A stretch of 64,000 nt of DNA, from positions 247,053-311,052 of the forward strand of contig NW_019091639.1 in NCBI RefSeq assembly GCF_001949145.1, read 5' to 3'. This document shows positions 11,652 through 23,957 of the stretch, piece after piece. The number at the start of each line of letters is the position of its first letter. The stretch's first letter is position 1. The DNA comes from Acanthaster planci (Eukaryota; Echinodermata; Asteroidea; Valvatida; Acanthasteridae). The notes beneath the pieces are model-generated. The model saw only the letters and a program-made list of their open reading frames with translations, ran no database searches and had not been told where the DNA came from. The translations under genes and the position numbers were made by a program.

Positions 11652-14600
11652 ATGCCTTCTATCGATGTAAAGGCTGAGGACCGGCGGATTCTGAAGCAGA
11701 AAATCGAGGACGTCAATGCGCCGAAGTTCACGAAACACGTTGGTGAGTAAAACCACATTGTATGCTATGTGTACACAAAATTGTACAGTGTACATTGTAC
11801 ATGTACATGTACAGGTATACAGAACAATGGACGATACTGTACAGGGGTTGGGTGGGTGTGTTTTTACCAGAGATGCAAGAGAATTAATATTGAGACCATG
11901 GTACAGTAAGCTTATAAGTGTGTCATATCGACTGCATTAGGTCTTGTATACTGACCATTATGATTCTTGCTGGATTGCGTTACCACTATTCAGTAATGGA
12001 AATCTTGTGTGTGTTTTTTAAACAAAATTTAAATTAAAAGTTGTAACTTGTTGATTCTTCATTTTTATGTGAGAGTAAAAGTTAACCTGAGAACTCTGGG
12101 ATTTGTCATCTGTCGTCGCTTTGCGGGTGACGAACCCCAGATTTAACTTCAAGGGTTGGTAAAAGTAAACTTAAAATTTAGCTTTGCATCCCTCAGACCG
12201 TATTCTGGGCCTTAAATTACATTCAGTAAGAACGGAGGGGCTCAAAGTTCGGTGCTACTGTCATGACTGTTGGGTGTAATCAGTTGATCTGTGCGATCAT
12301 CCTGTATCTGCGTGATTGGTCGACCTTACTCTACGATCTGTCTCTAATGTCACCTTCGAACAATTGTATTTTCTTTCTTACGTCTGAAGTGTCCTTTAAA
12401 TACAATAAGGGGGTAGATGTAAATTTTCACAAAAGAATTTTTCAGAAAAATTAATATTTGGAACCATAATAAATGTCTCTGTGTATTTTCAATTGAAGTA
12501 CATGCTATGAACATGAAGTTGAGGTTCAGCTTGTCTGACATCATAAAGAAAAAGTTGGCAAAATTATCTCAATTAGCGAAAAATTGAGGAAAACTGTTTT
12601 TCTACCAAAGTACCAAGTCTATGGTACCAAATGACAGGTTGATGTAGCATTGATGACGATGCTTTGGGTATCACACAGTGCAAGTACAGCTCTACAGCTG
12701 TTTGTAAGAAAAAATGTTTTGGCCTGTCAAAGGGACCTGAAAATGACCTCCAATGGCAGAGTTAGGGATAGCTTTTGTGTACAGACAGTAAGCAGTTGGC
12801 TTACTACAGTACGTTTAGGACTGGAGATGGAGACAAAATTGGGACTTAGGTGAAGCAAAGTTGTCAGTTGTATTTAGCATCTCCCAGGTGGTAGAACACC
12901 CTTGGCCCTTTCAATTGTAGTCTGGGGAGGAACCTGCCCCACCCCCTCGCAGGTACTGTGTACGTTACTAACAGCAAGTTATGACAACAAAGATCTTTTT
13001 TGTAAAAATCAGAGACATCATCAAACTGAAAAATGTTCAGTGTTTGCCAGCACTGTAAAAGCTACGCACCGGTACATATGTATGTACATGTATGCACAGT
13101 CTGTTTCAATGCACAATTTAATGTTAGTTTAAACTAACCACAAGTTTAACCCTAACAGTTCTGCATAAAATTTGGCTTGCAGTACTCAGTACTACAAGCC
13201 AAAATAATAAGCAGTAGTCTAAGCCTGAACTGGGACCAAGCGCTACAAATTTACTACTTCTAGCTAGGTAGGGCACGCTTCATTGTTACTTGTACCGAGA
13301 ACAATAAAGTTGTGCATTCAAAGCCAGAGCACTGTATGGTACATTGTCTTTCCTACATGTATTTCATGGCTTCAGAAAACAATAAGGTCATGTCCTCTAA
13401 CAAGCGACAGCACTGTGTAAGTGTACTACATTTTACTACTAAGTACAGTGTACATGTAGTTTTTGTAGTATTTAGGGCTGTTAGGGTTAAACTTTGCTTT
13501 TTAAAGTTAGTTTTTTACCACATGTATGGGAACCATTTATTCCTGCATACACGTACATGTATACAGTACCCACCGTGTTGTTTATTGGAGCCCCTCAAGC
13601 TAGTCTGGAAATCAGGAAGGATTGTGGTTTTTCAACTTCCTGTACTTAACAGACTGTGTTTGATTTTGAATGAGATATCAGCTGCTCTGAGCCTTGGCAT
13701 ACAAACCCCCAACACACCCCCATTCTAGTAATGGTAGAATCTGGTCTGTTTTCTGGAGGCTCCATTTGACACCAATCAGGCAAGGTTTATCCCTTTGCAT
13801 TTGTAGAAAAGTACATGAAACCAGCTCAAAAAAGGGATATTTACTGTATCTCAAGAAACATTCACTCCCTAATATGGCATCAAATTATGAAACGGGAACC
13901 ACAAGACCTTTTACGTTTGATTTGAGTGATGTGTTCGTGAGTTCTGACATGAATAAGTGTACATGTATTACATGTAAGTACATGTACATGTATAAAAAAC
14001 TGCTTTAGGGCTAAAGTTGGAAGATATTTGATGTCAATTTTGGTACAGTCCTTGTTTTGGCTTGGGAGGTCATGGAGAGTCTGCATACTGGTAGGGGATT
14101 CCAGTTGTTTTTTGATACATTTAATGTGGACTTTGACTTGCATACAATCAAAATTTCAATTAAACATGCTTTAAAATAAAAGATAACACAATATGTGAAG
14201 ATATGCCAATATTGACTGCAGCTTCTGATACATGTAGACTGTGCAGTAATGAGCAGCAGTTGGTCAGTAAAGTCAACACTCAGCAGTAAATGAGGCCAGC
14301 AGCATACATGTACATGTATTGTGTACCGGTATTTTACACATGCGTGTATGTATGTGTGTGGACATGACCACATATGTACGGATACATGTGAAAGTGATTA
14401 ATGCCATTGTAAGCCATACTCAGTGGACTTACCCGGCCTTGCTCACGACATTTGAACCAGGATACAATTTATTTTTTTCTGGTATGGGTTCCTGTTCAGG
14501 GAGGATAGTCTCTCTTTCATCGTGTCTGCTTTATTCTTTTGTTCTTGAATAAAAGGTTATCAGTTCCTCATTCTGAATGGTTTCAAAGGAATCTTGCTTT

Positions 14601-17600
14601 CGTTTGGTTTCATTGAGGACATTAAGGGGAGAGTACCCATCAATTTCACACAGAACATGAGGATCTCCTTCTCTGTCGTGTGATATTGGCTTTGCTATAG
14701 AAGGTGCCACTGACAGCTTAGAACAAAGACAAGGGAGCATGCTCCGTCACAGAGATGCTTTAACCCTTACCCTCCTCAATCCTTCACCTGTTGGAGGACT
14801 GAGGAGTGTTAGGGTTAATTAATAGCAAACATTGGCTAAGCATGCATTGCTGGTAATTTGCTGAGCAAAAGAAAATCAGTCACCAACCATGTGTCAGGCT
14901 TTCTTCCTTTACTTACATGTACAAACAATTTCTGTATTAAAGATGCAGACCATAAATATTTGGGAGCTGATTATTTGCAGGTGGAAGTACATGTATGTTT
15001 AGCCAATCACCCAATACCAGTCTGAGTATATTTGGAGCAGTGTTTTTGTACAAGGAATAGAAATTTGTGCACCAGATAATGTAAAGGAACATGGCATTTC
15101 TAAGTAGTCCACAGTGATTCAGAATCACATACATGTACATGTAGAAACACTTTTTTACCGTGACTGACACAAACATGGACGCAGATAGTTGGCAGAGTTT
15201 GATTATTTCCAACTTTGCAGAGTGTCTCCGTTGAATCATTAGTGTTCTGTAGACAGACATGTACACAAATGTGATACAAGGTAAGAATGGTGGGTGTAAA
15301 ATCATAACCCTCTTGCACACGCTCCACTTACATGTACAGTACACTTCCTTCTTATTGACGAAGAAATGAACATTTTCTCAATTGTTAAAAAACTAGTTAA
15401 CCAGCTTTAAGAAATGGTATGACCGAACCCCCCCAAGGCATTTCATATGAAAATTAAAGGATAGCATTTTGATTTCAGTAGTTGACTAATGTTACTTGTC
15501 ATCTCTGTCACACCTCTGGTGACCAATGTTACTTGTCATCTCTGACACACCTCTGCCGACCAATGTTACTTGTCATCTCTGTCACACCTCTGGTGGCCAA
15601 TGTTACTCGTCATCTCTGTCATACCTCTGGTGACCAATTCTGGATCTTCATTTGTTGCTGTGTAGCGTTTGTTGCAACCATATGGAAACTACCATAGGCT
15701 TATGGCAGGCATGTAACCTTTCCTCAGATCAGGTGATTTCCTCGTCTTTACACTCATGCCAGTGAAAATTGATCAACACACAACGTCTAGTAAAGATTGG
15801 AATTTCCTCATTTTTTGTCAAAGTCCAAGTGGTATGCTTGTTACAGTTGATGTAGGCTACGGTATGTACATGTACATGTAAATGTACACAGTATCTAGAG
15901 ATTGTTTACCTCTCTGTAGCTCTGGTATACATATTCATTATAAGGGCGGAGCATTTTGCACTGATGAGTTCATGAATAAAGTAAATTTGTTTTTCATGGA
16001 ACATGTACAGTATTTGGCAAAGAGCCAAGGAGTATGCACTGTACATGCATTGCACCTTGACAGATAAATCCACACAGCTGCACAGGCTCAGAATCAACAA
16101 TTTGTAAAGAATTCATTTACCATCTGATACTTTGTTTGACCCGTTTGCTGTCAAAATTGAAATTCTTATAAAAGAGGAATTCCACAAAATTCATCAATTT
16201 TCCAGGGAAGCAGAAGGTGATCTTAGTACTGGTGAAGAGGAAGACAGAGTAATTATTTGAAGGAAAACCATTAAGCAAAAACCCTGAAACTGTGTCAGCC
16301 GGATTCCTCACTGTGTATCCATTGTTCCTACTGGGGTGGATTGAAGCACAGCTCAGTGGTTTTACATGTCTTGCATCTTTGCCAACAGCAGTCTTTGCAT
16401 GTGACCCATCAACCCTTTGGACAATACTTGTTGCCTTGGCAAAGCACCAGGGGCTGTCCCTCAATGTTCTTTTCAGGGAAGTGATCTTCATGCACTGGTA
16501 TATATAGATACGACTCAGCGACATCAGGTTTTCCAGAGGGGAATCCCCTTAGCTTTCCTTGTCTCTCATTTGCATAGTGTGCATGGTACATGTACATAGT
16601 ACTAGTAGTATATTATGTGGAGAGAGATTAGCCAGCCTGGCAGTGAAGAAATCGCTTCTTGCTGGATAAGGTGTATAACTTTGTGCAACAATTTGTGTAC
16701 CATCGATGCACGCTACGCAAGTGATGGTGTTTCTCCTCAGGGTGTCTTGTTGAGAGCTAATTATTGACTTTGTTCTTCCCAGCTAGAGCGTTGACTGTAC
16801 TTTGTTGCCAGAAGTATGTGTGTTTGGTTTGAACAAACTTGTGTTTTGTTTCTTGTCATGCAATTGTTTTAGTACTAGGTACAGTGCCATGCTTTCCATA
16901 TCCTTTGTCATCCTGTGTGTTATTTTTTTCATGATTTCAATATCCTGTTTGTGGAATGAATATACCATATGTTCAATGTACGTCTCTTCTACAGTTTGTG
17001 GTGCAACATGTAGCTTCACATTTTTGACAGTTTGAAATTTCAAGTTTGAACTTGATACTTTTCATTTGTTAATTTTTTTGTAATTTGGGTTGTTTTTTAA
17101 TTTCTCGCAGGTGTGACCAATCAATCAACAATGCCTTGCAACCTGTACAGTAAATGTGATTCCATTATACCGGAGGAACCACCGCCTGCAACTTATGACA
17201 GCCCGCCCCTCAAGAGTAATGAAATGATTAACACTTACAAGACGTTGCCGACAAAGCCCGGTGTTGGGTCTGAGATGGCAGTAAAACAACCTTCAAAGGA
17301 ATCCCAAACAGTTGAAAAAGCTTCCAAGCTTGCAGGAAATATGAAGAATGGCAGTGATGAAAACCAAAAGCCACAGGCAACCACCTCAAAGAAATCTAAA
17401 CCACGAAGCTTCAGCTTACTGGAAATGAGTTACAAGGACAAGGAGGGCAAAGGTCATGGTCGTCTGGTCCGACAGAGAAGTGTGAAGTTCTCTTATGAGA
17501 AGGAAACCCACAAGCTGAGTCATGCAGCTAGTGCGCCGGCTGCCATAAGCGAGGCCCTAGAGTCTCAGGTAGAAGATGAAGTCTTCACAGAAGAGAAAGA

Positions 17601-20600
17601 AAAGAAAGATGACAACAAGACACTGGAAAGTGGGAACAACTCGTCATATGCTCCAGCAGATGTTGACAGCTCTGGCAAGAAAACAGAGAAAGAGGGGGGC
17701 ACAGAAGATGCAGACGAGAAAACTGAGCCGGTTGTCGAGGATGAGAGAAAGGCAACTGAGAGAGTGGCAGAGGATGCTGAGAAAAGGGAAAAAGAAAAGA
17801 GCGCATTGGTGGAGGAAGTAGGGGAAGAGGCAAAGATGCCTGGAAAGGCTGAAGAGGAGAAAGTCTCCAAGGATGCAAATGAGAAGTCCAAGACAGAGGG
17901 AGGGACCTCACTTGTGCAGATGCTGACACAAGACTTGCAGACAGCACTGCGTCTTGAAGACGGCGGTGAGAAAGATAAGACGGAGGTGAAGGCTGAGGGG
18001 GAGGTCTCTGCCCTGGCTGATGACTTGCAGCAAAGTTTGTCTCTCGAGGGGAAGGATGACAAAGAGGCGGTCTGCAAAATGGCAGAAGGAGGCGGAGTTG
18101 GTACCTCAGAGAAGGGACAACCCCGACTGAGAGCCAAAGGTATTCACAGAGAAGATGCCTTTGGTCAACCAAATGTCATCCTAAGCACCAATAACACCTT
18201 CAACCAGCACTGTCAGCAAGGCCAGTGGATAGCTAGCCAGCCTGCACTTAGCTCACCTAATTGGCACATCGGGGCTCAGCCTCAGAACCAACCACTCCCG
18301 CCCTTGTCTGTGTTTCTGCGGCCGCCGATGAAGCCCAGCGGTCAACCCAGTCAGAGTGTGGTCTGCCCTCCAGGACAGAGCAATCTGACCCGTATGGTCT
18401 ACATGGGTCCCTCCAGATCCCAGATGCTCACTGTCAGCAATCAGTCCATGCAGCAGCAGTACGCCCAAAAAAACCTCTGCCACAACACCAGCATGCAACA
18501 GCTGCAGACCAGCTACCCACAGAATTGTTTGCACAGCGGCGGGCCTACAGTCCCCATGACCCAACCCCAGCCCATGAATATTCCCAATCAGAGCACTGGG
18601 AACCCGAAAGAGGATGACTGGCCGCCAACACCCGAGGCTCACGACAATGACATCTTGGACCGGTCTCCAGTGGAGAATGAAGAACCCATGGCTTTTCAGG
18701 TGGGAAACCTTGGGATAGATTTGATGGGTACCCCTTCTCCCCAGTCATCTTGGGATGGAAGCCAAGCCCCCAGTCTGGCCTCTACAAGCCCTGTTCCTTC
18801 CCCCTACACTCCTGACATCCAGCAGTTGTCTCCAGCCCCGCTAGTTCCTGACGTCAATAGTCCCTGGTCACCGGAATCCAACATCAGCTCCACAGGGGAA
18901 CCCCCTTCGCCGTGCGGCTCCACCATCATCAAAGTAACTGACAACATGACCTTTGGGATGGTCACTGTTTCCCCCGTGTCCCCTCACTCTGCCAAGCGTC
19001 AGCGGAACGATTCCAGCACCGATTCACTTGAGGCTCAAGAGCGAATCTCGGGCATCAAGAAGTACCTGCAGACCGGCACGCCTGATTCTAGCCCTACCTA
19101 CCAGACTCAGATGATGTCCCCACCACAGGTCCCATCCTACTGCCCTTCCCTTACGCCTCCTTACACCCCTGCTCCTGCACCTGAAATCCCCCCGCAGGCC
19201 TTCAGGATGCCGTACACCGGCGTAAATCAGCCCTTTCCTACCACATGTACGCCTCACCAAGTCCCACCGACACCCCATCGCACCTACCAGCAGTCGGATA
19301 CACCCCCTGAAGGGGAGCTGGAAGCATTCCGTAAGCAGCTGGCAGAATGGAGTGTGGAGGAACTCCTGATGCCAGATGAAGACATGGATACGTAAGTCTT
19401 TCATCATTTGCATAAATTTGCATATTAATACATACCAGTACTCTGAATATCTCAAAATTTAACTTAAATTTTGTCAGTTTGTTTTTACAATGGAAGAGTG
19501 GGTGTGACTGACACAGATGCATGATTTGTAAACATGTGGCACATGGTCTGTGTTTGTTCATAAGCCAAGTTAACAACTTGTTTGGTCAGTTCCTGTGTGA
19601 AGGCTGGCAGTCTGGATGAGCAATTCATTATTGTCTTAGTTGACAAGCTAAATGAGTGATCACCCTGTAAACATCATACCGATTCCAGATAATAAAGAAA
19701 GTGTGACAAAGCAACCATGAGTTAGTGTGAGATCAAGAGAGGCTGTTCTTTTACATCAAAGCTATCCCTTTGGTATGGGGATGCATGTACCGGGATGCAG
19801 AAACAAAAGCTGTGTGCTGAGCACACTTGACCAATTTCTGTTTGGAATGTACATGTAACAGTGTGGTCTTTATGTGTGTGCCGGGCACCAGTTGAAATGG
19901 TCTCATCTTTGCCCTTGTGGGGTACCGTCAACACGGTGTGTGGAAATTATGGACTCTATGAGGAGTGACGCATTGTTACTGGTGTTGACCTGTTGTCTGT
20001 GTTCTTGTCCTTCTGTTTGTTACCAGTGTTCTCCATCTTGCCATCTGCCAGACGAAGGTCGCCCTCTCTCTGGCCATCATTGAACGCATCTGCAATTGTA
20101 AGCAGAAGGTCTGCCTGAATGTCAAGAATAAACTCCAACAGGTGAATAGGAATACCTGCATTCGTAGATGGTAGAGGGTGCTGTTCGGGGGATTTTTAGA
20201 GCGGTATCAAACTCAATCAACATCAGTCTAATGGGAGATGCACTTAAAACCTGGGAAGGGTTTTTTTGTGAATGTTTACATTACGCACTTGAGTTGAATA
20301 CCAGGGTCCCAAAAATTGCATTCCAAGCTCTGAAATTTGCAAAGGTCAGTCTGCTGAATTTCTGGAAGCGAGTGTAACAGCGAACTCTTTGCAATGGCAT
20401 GCGACATCTTGCACAAATCAATTTTTGCAATCACAAATGATCTTTCTTTGGGAAAAATGTGGGGAGTATCGTTTTTAAAGTTGGAGATTTTTATTTTAGA
20501 AAGTGTTCTGTCAAAAAGAGTGTCTGGAAAAGGAGATTTTAAGAATTGATACTGGAGGAATATACAATCACTTTCTGAAAGTGGCTAGCAATGGAATTAC

Positions 20601-23600
20601 CGATAGGACAAATACTACATTGCCCAGGGGGCATATGGCCTAATGGTTAGGGTTTGTAGCTTCTGATCATAGGGTCTGGGGTTCGAATCCAGCTGGTGGC
20701 AGCATGTTGTGATCTGGGGCAGTCACTTTACCCCTATGTGCCTTGTGTCACCCAGAAGTAAATACCTGTGAGGGCAGACATGGCAATGTTTAGCCGTTTG
20801 CGCCAAAATGGCAGCATCAGGCTAGTATACTCCCCAGAGGGCTGAGATGGTTTCAGGAATGTTCAGATGGTGTGGGCCCAATCTGCGCTATATAAGAACT
20901 GACTCTTATCATTGTCCCTAATCCTTCATGTTGAATGCTCATTTGAAACCCCCCCCCAAGTTCAACAACGTTGTGTTTTTGTTTTGGTGTTAAAATTGAT
21001 TAAACTTGCAACAAACCTTCTGTTTATTTTTTTTCCTGTCGGTGCAGACACCCCTATACCTGTCGGTGATTTCCAATCTGCCGATACTGACACAGATCTT
21101 GATCAACTACGGCGCAGATCTCTTCATCCGCAACAGGCACGGCAACACACCATTGCATGCTGCTGCCAGAAATGGGAACACCGAAGCCATCAAGGTTGGA
21201 AATCATTCCATGACATGGAAGAGCCACTGTGTTCTTAAGTAGGGTTGTGCCGAATGTCTGAATATTTGATCGATCATCAAAATTTTCGAATATTATTTGT
21301 TTTAAATGAAAAAAATGCACTATGGAGACATGTTTCAAACAGATTCAAATGAAAAGCGACAGAAAGCTTATAATGACTCAAAGAGTAAATTATTCATTAG
21401 AAAGAAAGTAAAAGGATACAAATTTTCAAGAGGACAAGAAGTCCCCTCAACAGTCAATGGAAAAAGTTGTTGAGTTTTAAAGTGCTTTGTAGCTGTGCAT
21501 TAGGAAACCTCGCAGATGAGGAGCAAAACTAGAGTTGGATTAAAATGTATTGACAGCTTGCTCATTGAATTGATTTCCTTTGATCTCAGGCGATTTGCGA
21601 AGGTATGAGCTACTGTGGTTACAGCGAGGAAACCACAAGGGATCTCTTTGATACTATCAACTATGATGGTAAGGATCACTACGGATTTCTGAGTTTATTT
21701 CCTGCACAGGATGTCAAACTTGGAAGCCCACATTTGGCATGTTTTGTTAGTACAATAAAATGATTTTGTTTCCTCATCACAATTCTTTCATCCCTGAATG
21801 AAGCTAATGTGTAATTCCTTTTTTATGCCATGCTAACAACCAGTTTCAAAGTCCACAAGTTAATGTAGGCTTAAGAACACTGGGAATCTGGTTATCATTA
21901 CAGACATGTAACCGCAAGATATGGGACGGAGAGGTAGCCCCAACATGTCCAAACCCCATAGACACTCTAGACTATTGTTACCTAACCCATCCCCCGGATG
22001 TGTGGAAAGAATTCCCGAGATTTTGGTCAAACAGCGACCAACATAGGGGGAGGGTTCTCTCCGTCCCATATCTTGCTTCAAATGTTGGCAGATACTCCGG
22101 TAACTCGTGCTGGACATGTCCAAATCAATGGTCATTCTATCACTGGATTAGAATTGATATCTGTTCACTGATAACAATAAAAGACCTCAGATATATGGTT
22201 TGTTTGTTATAAGTTTAATTCCTCCAGTCAACTCCTCTCTTTGAAGCTGACAATTTGGTGAAGGCATTGCTTATTTAAAGCACCATCTATTTTGAAGTTC
22301 ATGTGAAAATGGGTAGTGTATTGCCATTAGATTGGAAACCTATGAAAATGTGAGAGGCTCAACAAAATTTCATTGGTCAAATCTGTTGATATTTGGCAGG
22401 CAAGTCAGCACTCATGCTTGCTGTGGAAAACCATGGCAACATGACTCTGGAAGGAGAATTTATCAACTGCCATGAGACCGTCTGCCTCCTGCTTCAAAGC
22501 TTCGGATCGGCACTCCAACAGGTGAGTTTGGTCAGGACCAACGTGGTTCAGTTGGATAGAATTTATCCCCAGTTTCCTAGGCAACACAAAATGACCAACT
22601 AGGTTCCTTTTGCTGTGGATGGGATTATGGGTCGCTCCCAGGCTACAATGCACCCAATGAAACTCTTTGCTTGCAAAAGCAAATAAGGGCAAAGTGGCTT
22701 GCCTAGGGACACAACATATGTAAAACAGCTGGATTTGAACCCCACACCCTCTGATCACAAGTCACAGAACCTCTGTGGCTCCTGTCTCCAACATTTTCCT
22801 GTCCTGTACTTGCCATATGCAATGAGCCATCCCTTTAAACCCACGTGTCATCGTGATCAATATTAACAATTCAACTGCCGAGGTCAAAGTGTTGAGTGAC
22901 ACTGTACAGTGGCTTGATGGCACAATAATGTCTGTTAAAGTAACCCGTCTAATATAATTGTCCAACGCCGTGACCAAAGCTTTTAAATGGGATCAATGGG
23001 AAAGGTCGGCAGCATATCCAGCTCGTAGTTGGATGTTCCATGTTAAACCTTCTTTCCCATAATGCAACAGGATTCAAACAGCGGTAAGACCGCCCTCCAT
23101 TACGCTGTAGAGTTGCATAAGATTGATCTCATCTTGGACTTGTTGGACAACTGTGAGGACGCGGGAAGACTCGTCAATAGTCAGATGTATGATGGCAACA
23201 CGGCGCTGCATCTGATCGTCGGCCGCGACCGTCCGGAGCACGAGATCCTGGAAATCGTCAATCTCCTGATGACGCATGGCGCTAATGTTGGTCTGGAGAA
23301 TGCCGCGCGTGAGAAACCACATGATCTGCTACATCGTGAGCATGTTGAGGTAAGACCAGAGAGATGAAGTGGGGGGGGGTATTCATTGAATAACCAGAGA
23401 GGTCGTTTAGTGAAAAATTAAGCTGATTGCGCAAGTGCGCCCTCATTGGAAAAAAAGAGATACATGTAGCCTCATCTGATGAGTGCATGCCATTGATATC
23501 ATGTGCCAGGCTCAGACTTAGATCCTATTGGAGTGCGCGCATTTAGCTTTGACAATGAAGTATTCATGCTGTTTCCATGTGAACTCATACTGCTGCAGCA

Positions 23601-23957
23601 GCCTTCATTCATCATTGTTAACAGATCCAAACAATGTTGTTGCTTGTAGTGGCAATCAGCTCAAGTCAAGTAATTTCTGTGCAAGGAAAGCCACAGTTGT
23701 TTGCGTGGATGTCCACTGCTTCCGACCGTTTTCTTTTACTGTGCAGATTTAATTGCTGTATGGCCATTTTGTTCCCACAAGTTGTGTACGTTGTCAGTCA
23801 CCACAGATGACAGAAGCAAGAAATCCAGTGTGCTGATTGGTCCTAAAATAGTGCACTTGGTATAGTTGTTTGAAAATATGAAATTATTTATATTCTCCTT
23901 GCTTGCTCGTTGCAGATCAAAAGACGTCTTCACGGACAAGGTAATCGCAAGAGGTGA
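11652..23957 (+). CDS. NFKBIZ: Atypical nuclear IkB, IkB-zeta-like ankyrin protein (complete, 8 coding exons)
   Basis: Exons: 11652-11742, 17111-19391, 20027-20141, 21048-21194, 21590-21668, 22400-22521, 23071-23349, 23916-23957. All borders are GT/AG, every phase fits, and the total is 1051 residues. Residues 1-790 are mostly disordered: an acidic Glu/Lys-rich part (about 180-340), a Gln/Pro-rich part, Ser-Pro-rich stretches and a basic SAKRQR possible nuclear signal. The C-terminal 260 residues are ankyrin repeats: VLHLAICQ, TPLYLSVISNLPILTQILI, NTPLHAAARNGN, GKSALMLAVENH, GKTALHYAVELHKIDLILD and GNTALHLIV. The lead-in (FRKQLAEWSVEELLMPDEDM), the NYDGKSAL repeat followed by an insertion, and the short tail IKRRLHGQ match vertebrate IkB-zeta best; BCL3 and IkBNS are relatives. 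Such proteins act in the nucleus as cofactors of NF-kB p50 rather than as cytoplasmic inhibitors. I see no oligomer-binding (OCA-type) motif in the N-terminus. The start codon was chosen because it opens the CpG-rich first exon. Confidence 0.88.
13184..13348 (+). repeat. Dispersed repeat of unknown family, copy 1
   Basis: It shares an ordered series of words with 55833-55985: a GGACCAAG-CTACAAAT segment, then ACTACTTCT, GAGAACAATAAAGT and CACTGTATGGTACATT. Two unlinked introns carrying the same block indicate a dispersed repeat. No terminal repeats or pol III boxes were identified. Confidence 0.6.
14760..14818. repeat. Small foldback ending in TTAA with telomere-like motif
   Basis: The left arm (14760-14788) reads TTAACCCTTACCCTCCTCA onward, and the right arm is nearly its reverse complement, ending GTTAGGGTTAA. 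Arms are about 27 bases with a loop of a few bases. A related but longer arrangement, CTCCTCAATCCTCC-like words opposite GAGGAGGGTTAGGGTTA, occurs at about 32195-32565. It looks like a tiny inverted-repeat element. Confidence 0.6.
15484..15640 (+). repeat. 37-bp tandem repeat, four copies
   Basis: Units begin at 15484, 15521, 15558 and 15595, each close to GACCAATGTTACTTGTCATC followed by TCTGTCACACCTCTGGT, and a partial fifth starts at 15632. Spacing is exactly 37 bases each time, indicating recent expansion. It lies in intron 1 of the IkB-zeta-like gene. Confidence 0.9.
20620..20915 (+). mobile_element. tRNA-derived SINE with intact A and B boxes
   Basis: The A box TGGCCTAATGG is at 20636-20646 and a perfect B box GGTTCGAATCC at 20680-20690, spaced as in a tRNA gene. 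A family body with GGGGCAGTCACTTTACCCCT and a 3' end of CTATATAAGAACTGACTC type follow. The tRNA half cannot be a functional tRNA because no acceptor stem closes after the B box. It lies in intron 3 of the IkB-zeta-like gene and is the best preserved SINE head in the window. Confidence 0.85.
21240..21500 (+). mobile_element. Relic of hAT-like MITE (same family as 29414-29899), truncated
   Basis: It starts TAGGGTTGTGCCGAAT and follows the other copy through shared words: GAATATTATTT, CATGTTTCAAACAGATTCA and AGTAAATTATTCATTA. The right terminal repeat was not found, so the copy appears truncated. It sits in intron 4 of the IkB-zeta-like gene, directly after exon 4. Confidence 0.7.
22590..22770 (-). 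mobile_element. tRNA-derived SINE (family 1), minus strand
   Basis: The reverse B box GGATTTGAACC is at 22731-22741, with the family-1 body GCAAAGTGGCTTGCCTAGGG on its left. It lies in intron 6 of the IkB-zeta-like gene. Limits are approximate. Confidence 0.7.

Larger units (their letters stand above)
11743..17110 (+). other. Intron 1 of the IkB-zeta-like gene (5.4 kb)
   Basis: The donor GTGAGT at 11743 and acceptor CTCGCAG at 17104-17110 join the 30-codon first exon to the 760-codon second exon. The intron contains runs of TACATGTA octamers, a dispersed repeat (13184-13348), a small TTAA-ended foldback (14760-14818) and a 37-bp tandem repeat (15484-15640). Open frames at 13312-13728 (+) and 16117-16524 (-) have no recognisable domain and were not called. 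Confidence 0.7.

Noticed and set aside
13312-13728. 138-codon plus-strand open frame in intron 1 of the IkB-zeta-like gene
   Set aside because: No domain and no splice context; contains TACATGTA runs typical of non-coding DNA here.
16117-16597. Minus-strand open frames (135 and 62 codons) in intron 1 of the IkB-zeta-like gene
   Set aside because: The texts look protein-like in patches (for example VKPLSCASIHPSRNN) but I recognise no family and see no splice partners. They could be a decayed transposon, but there is not enough to call.
17565-18172. Two long minus-strand open frames (190 and 195 codons) opposite the large exon of the IkB-zeta-like gene
   Set aside because: They mirror the acidic Glu/Lys repeat of the coding strand, giving Ser/Phe/Leu-rich text with no domain. 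They are frame shadows.
20636-20690. Possible tRNA gene (A and B boxes present)
   Set aside because: No 7-bp acceptor stem closes around the boxes, and a SINE body follows. It is a SINE head, not a tRNA gene.
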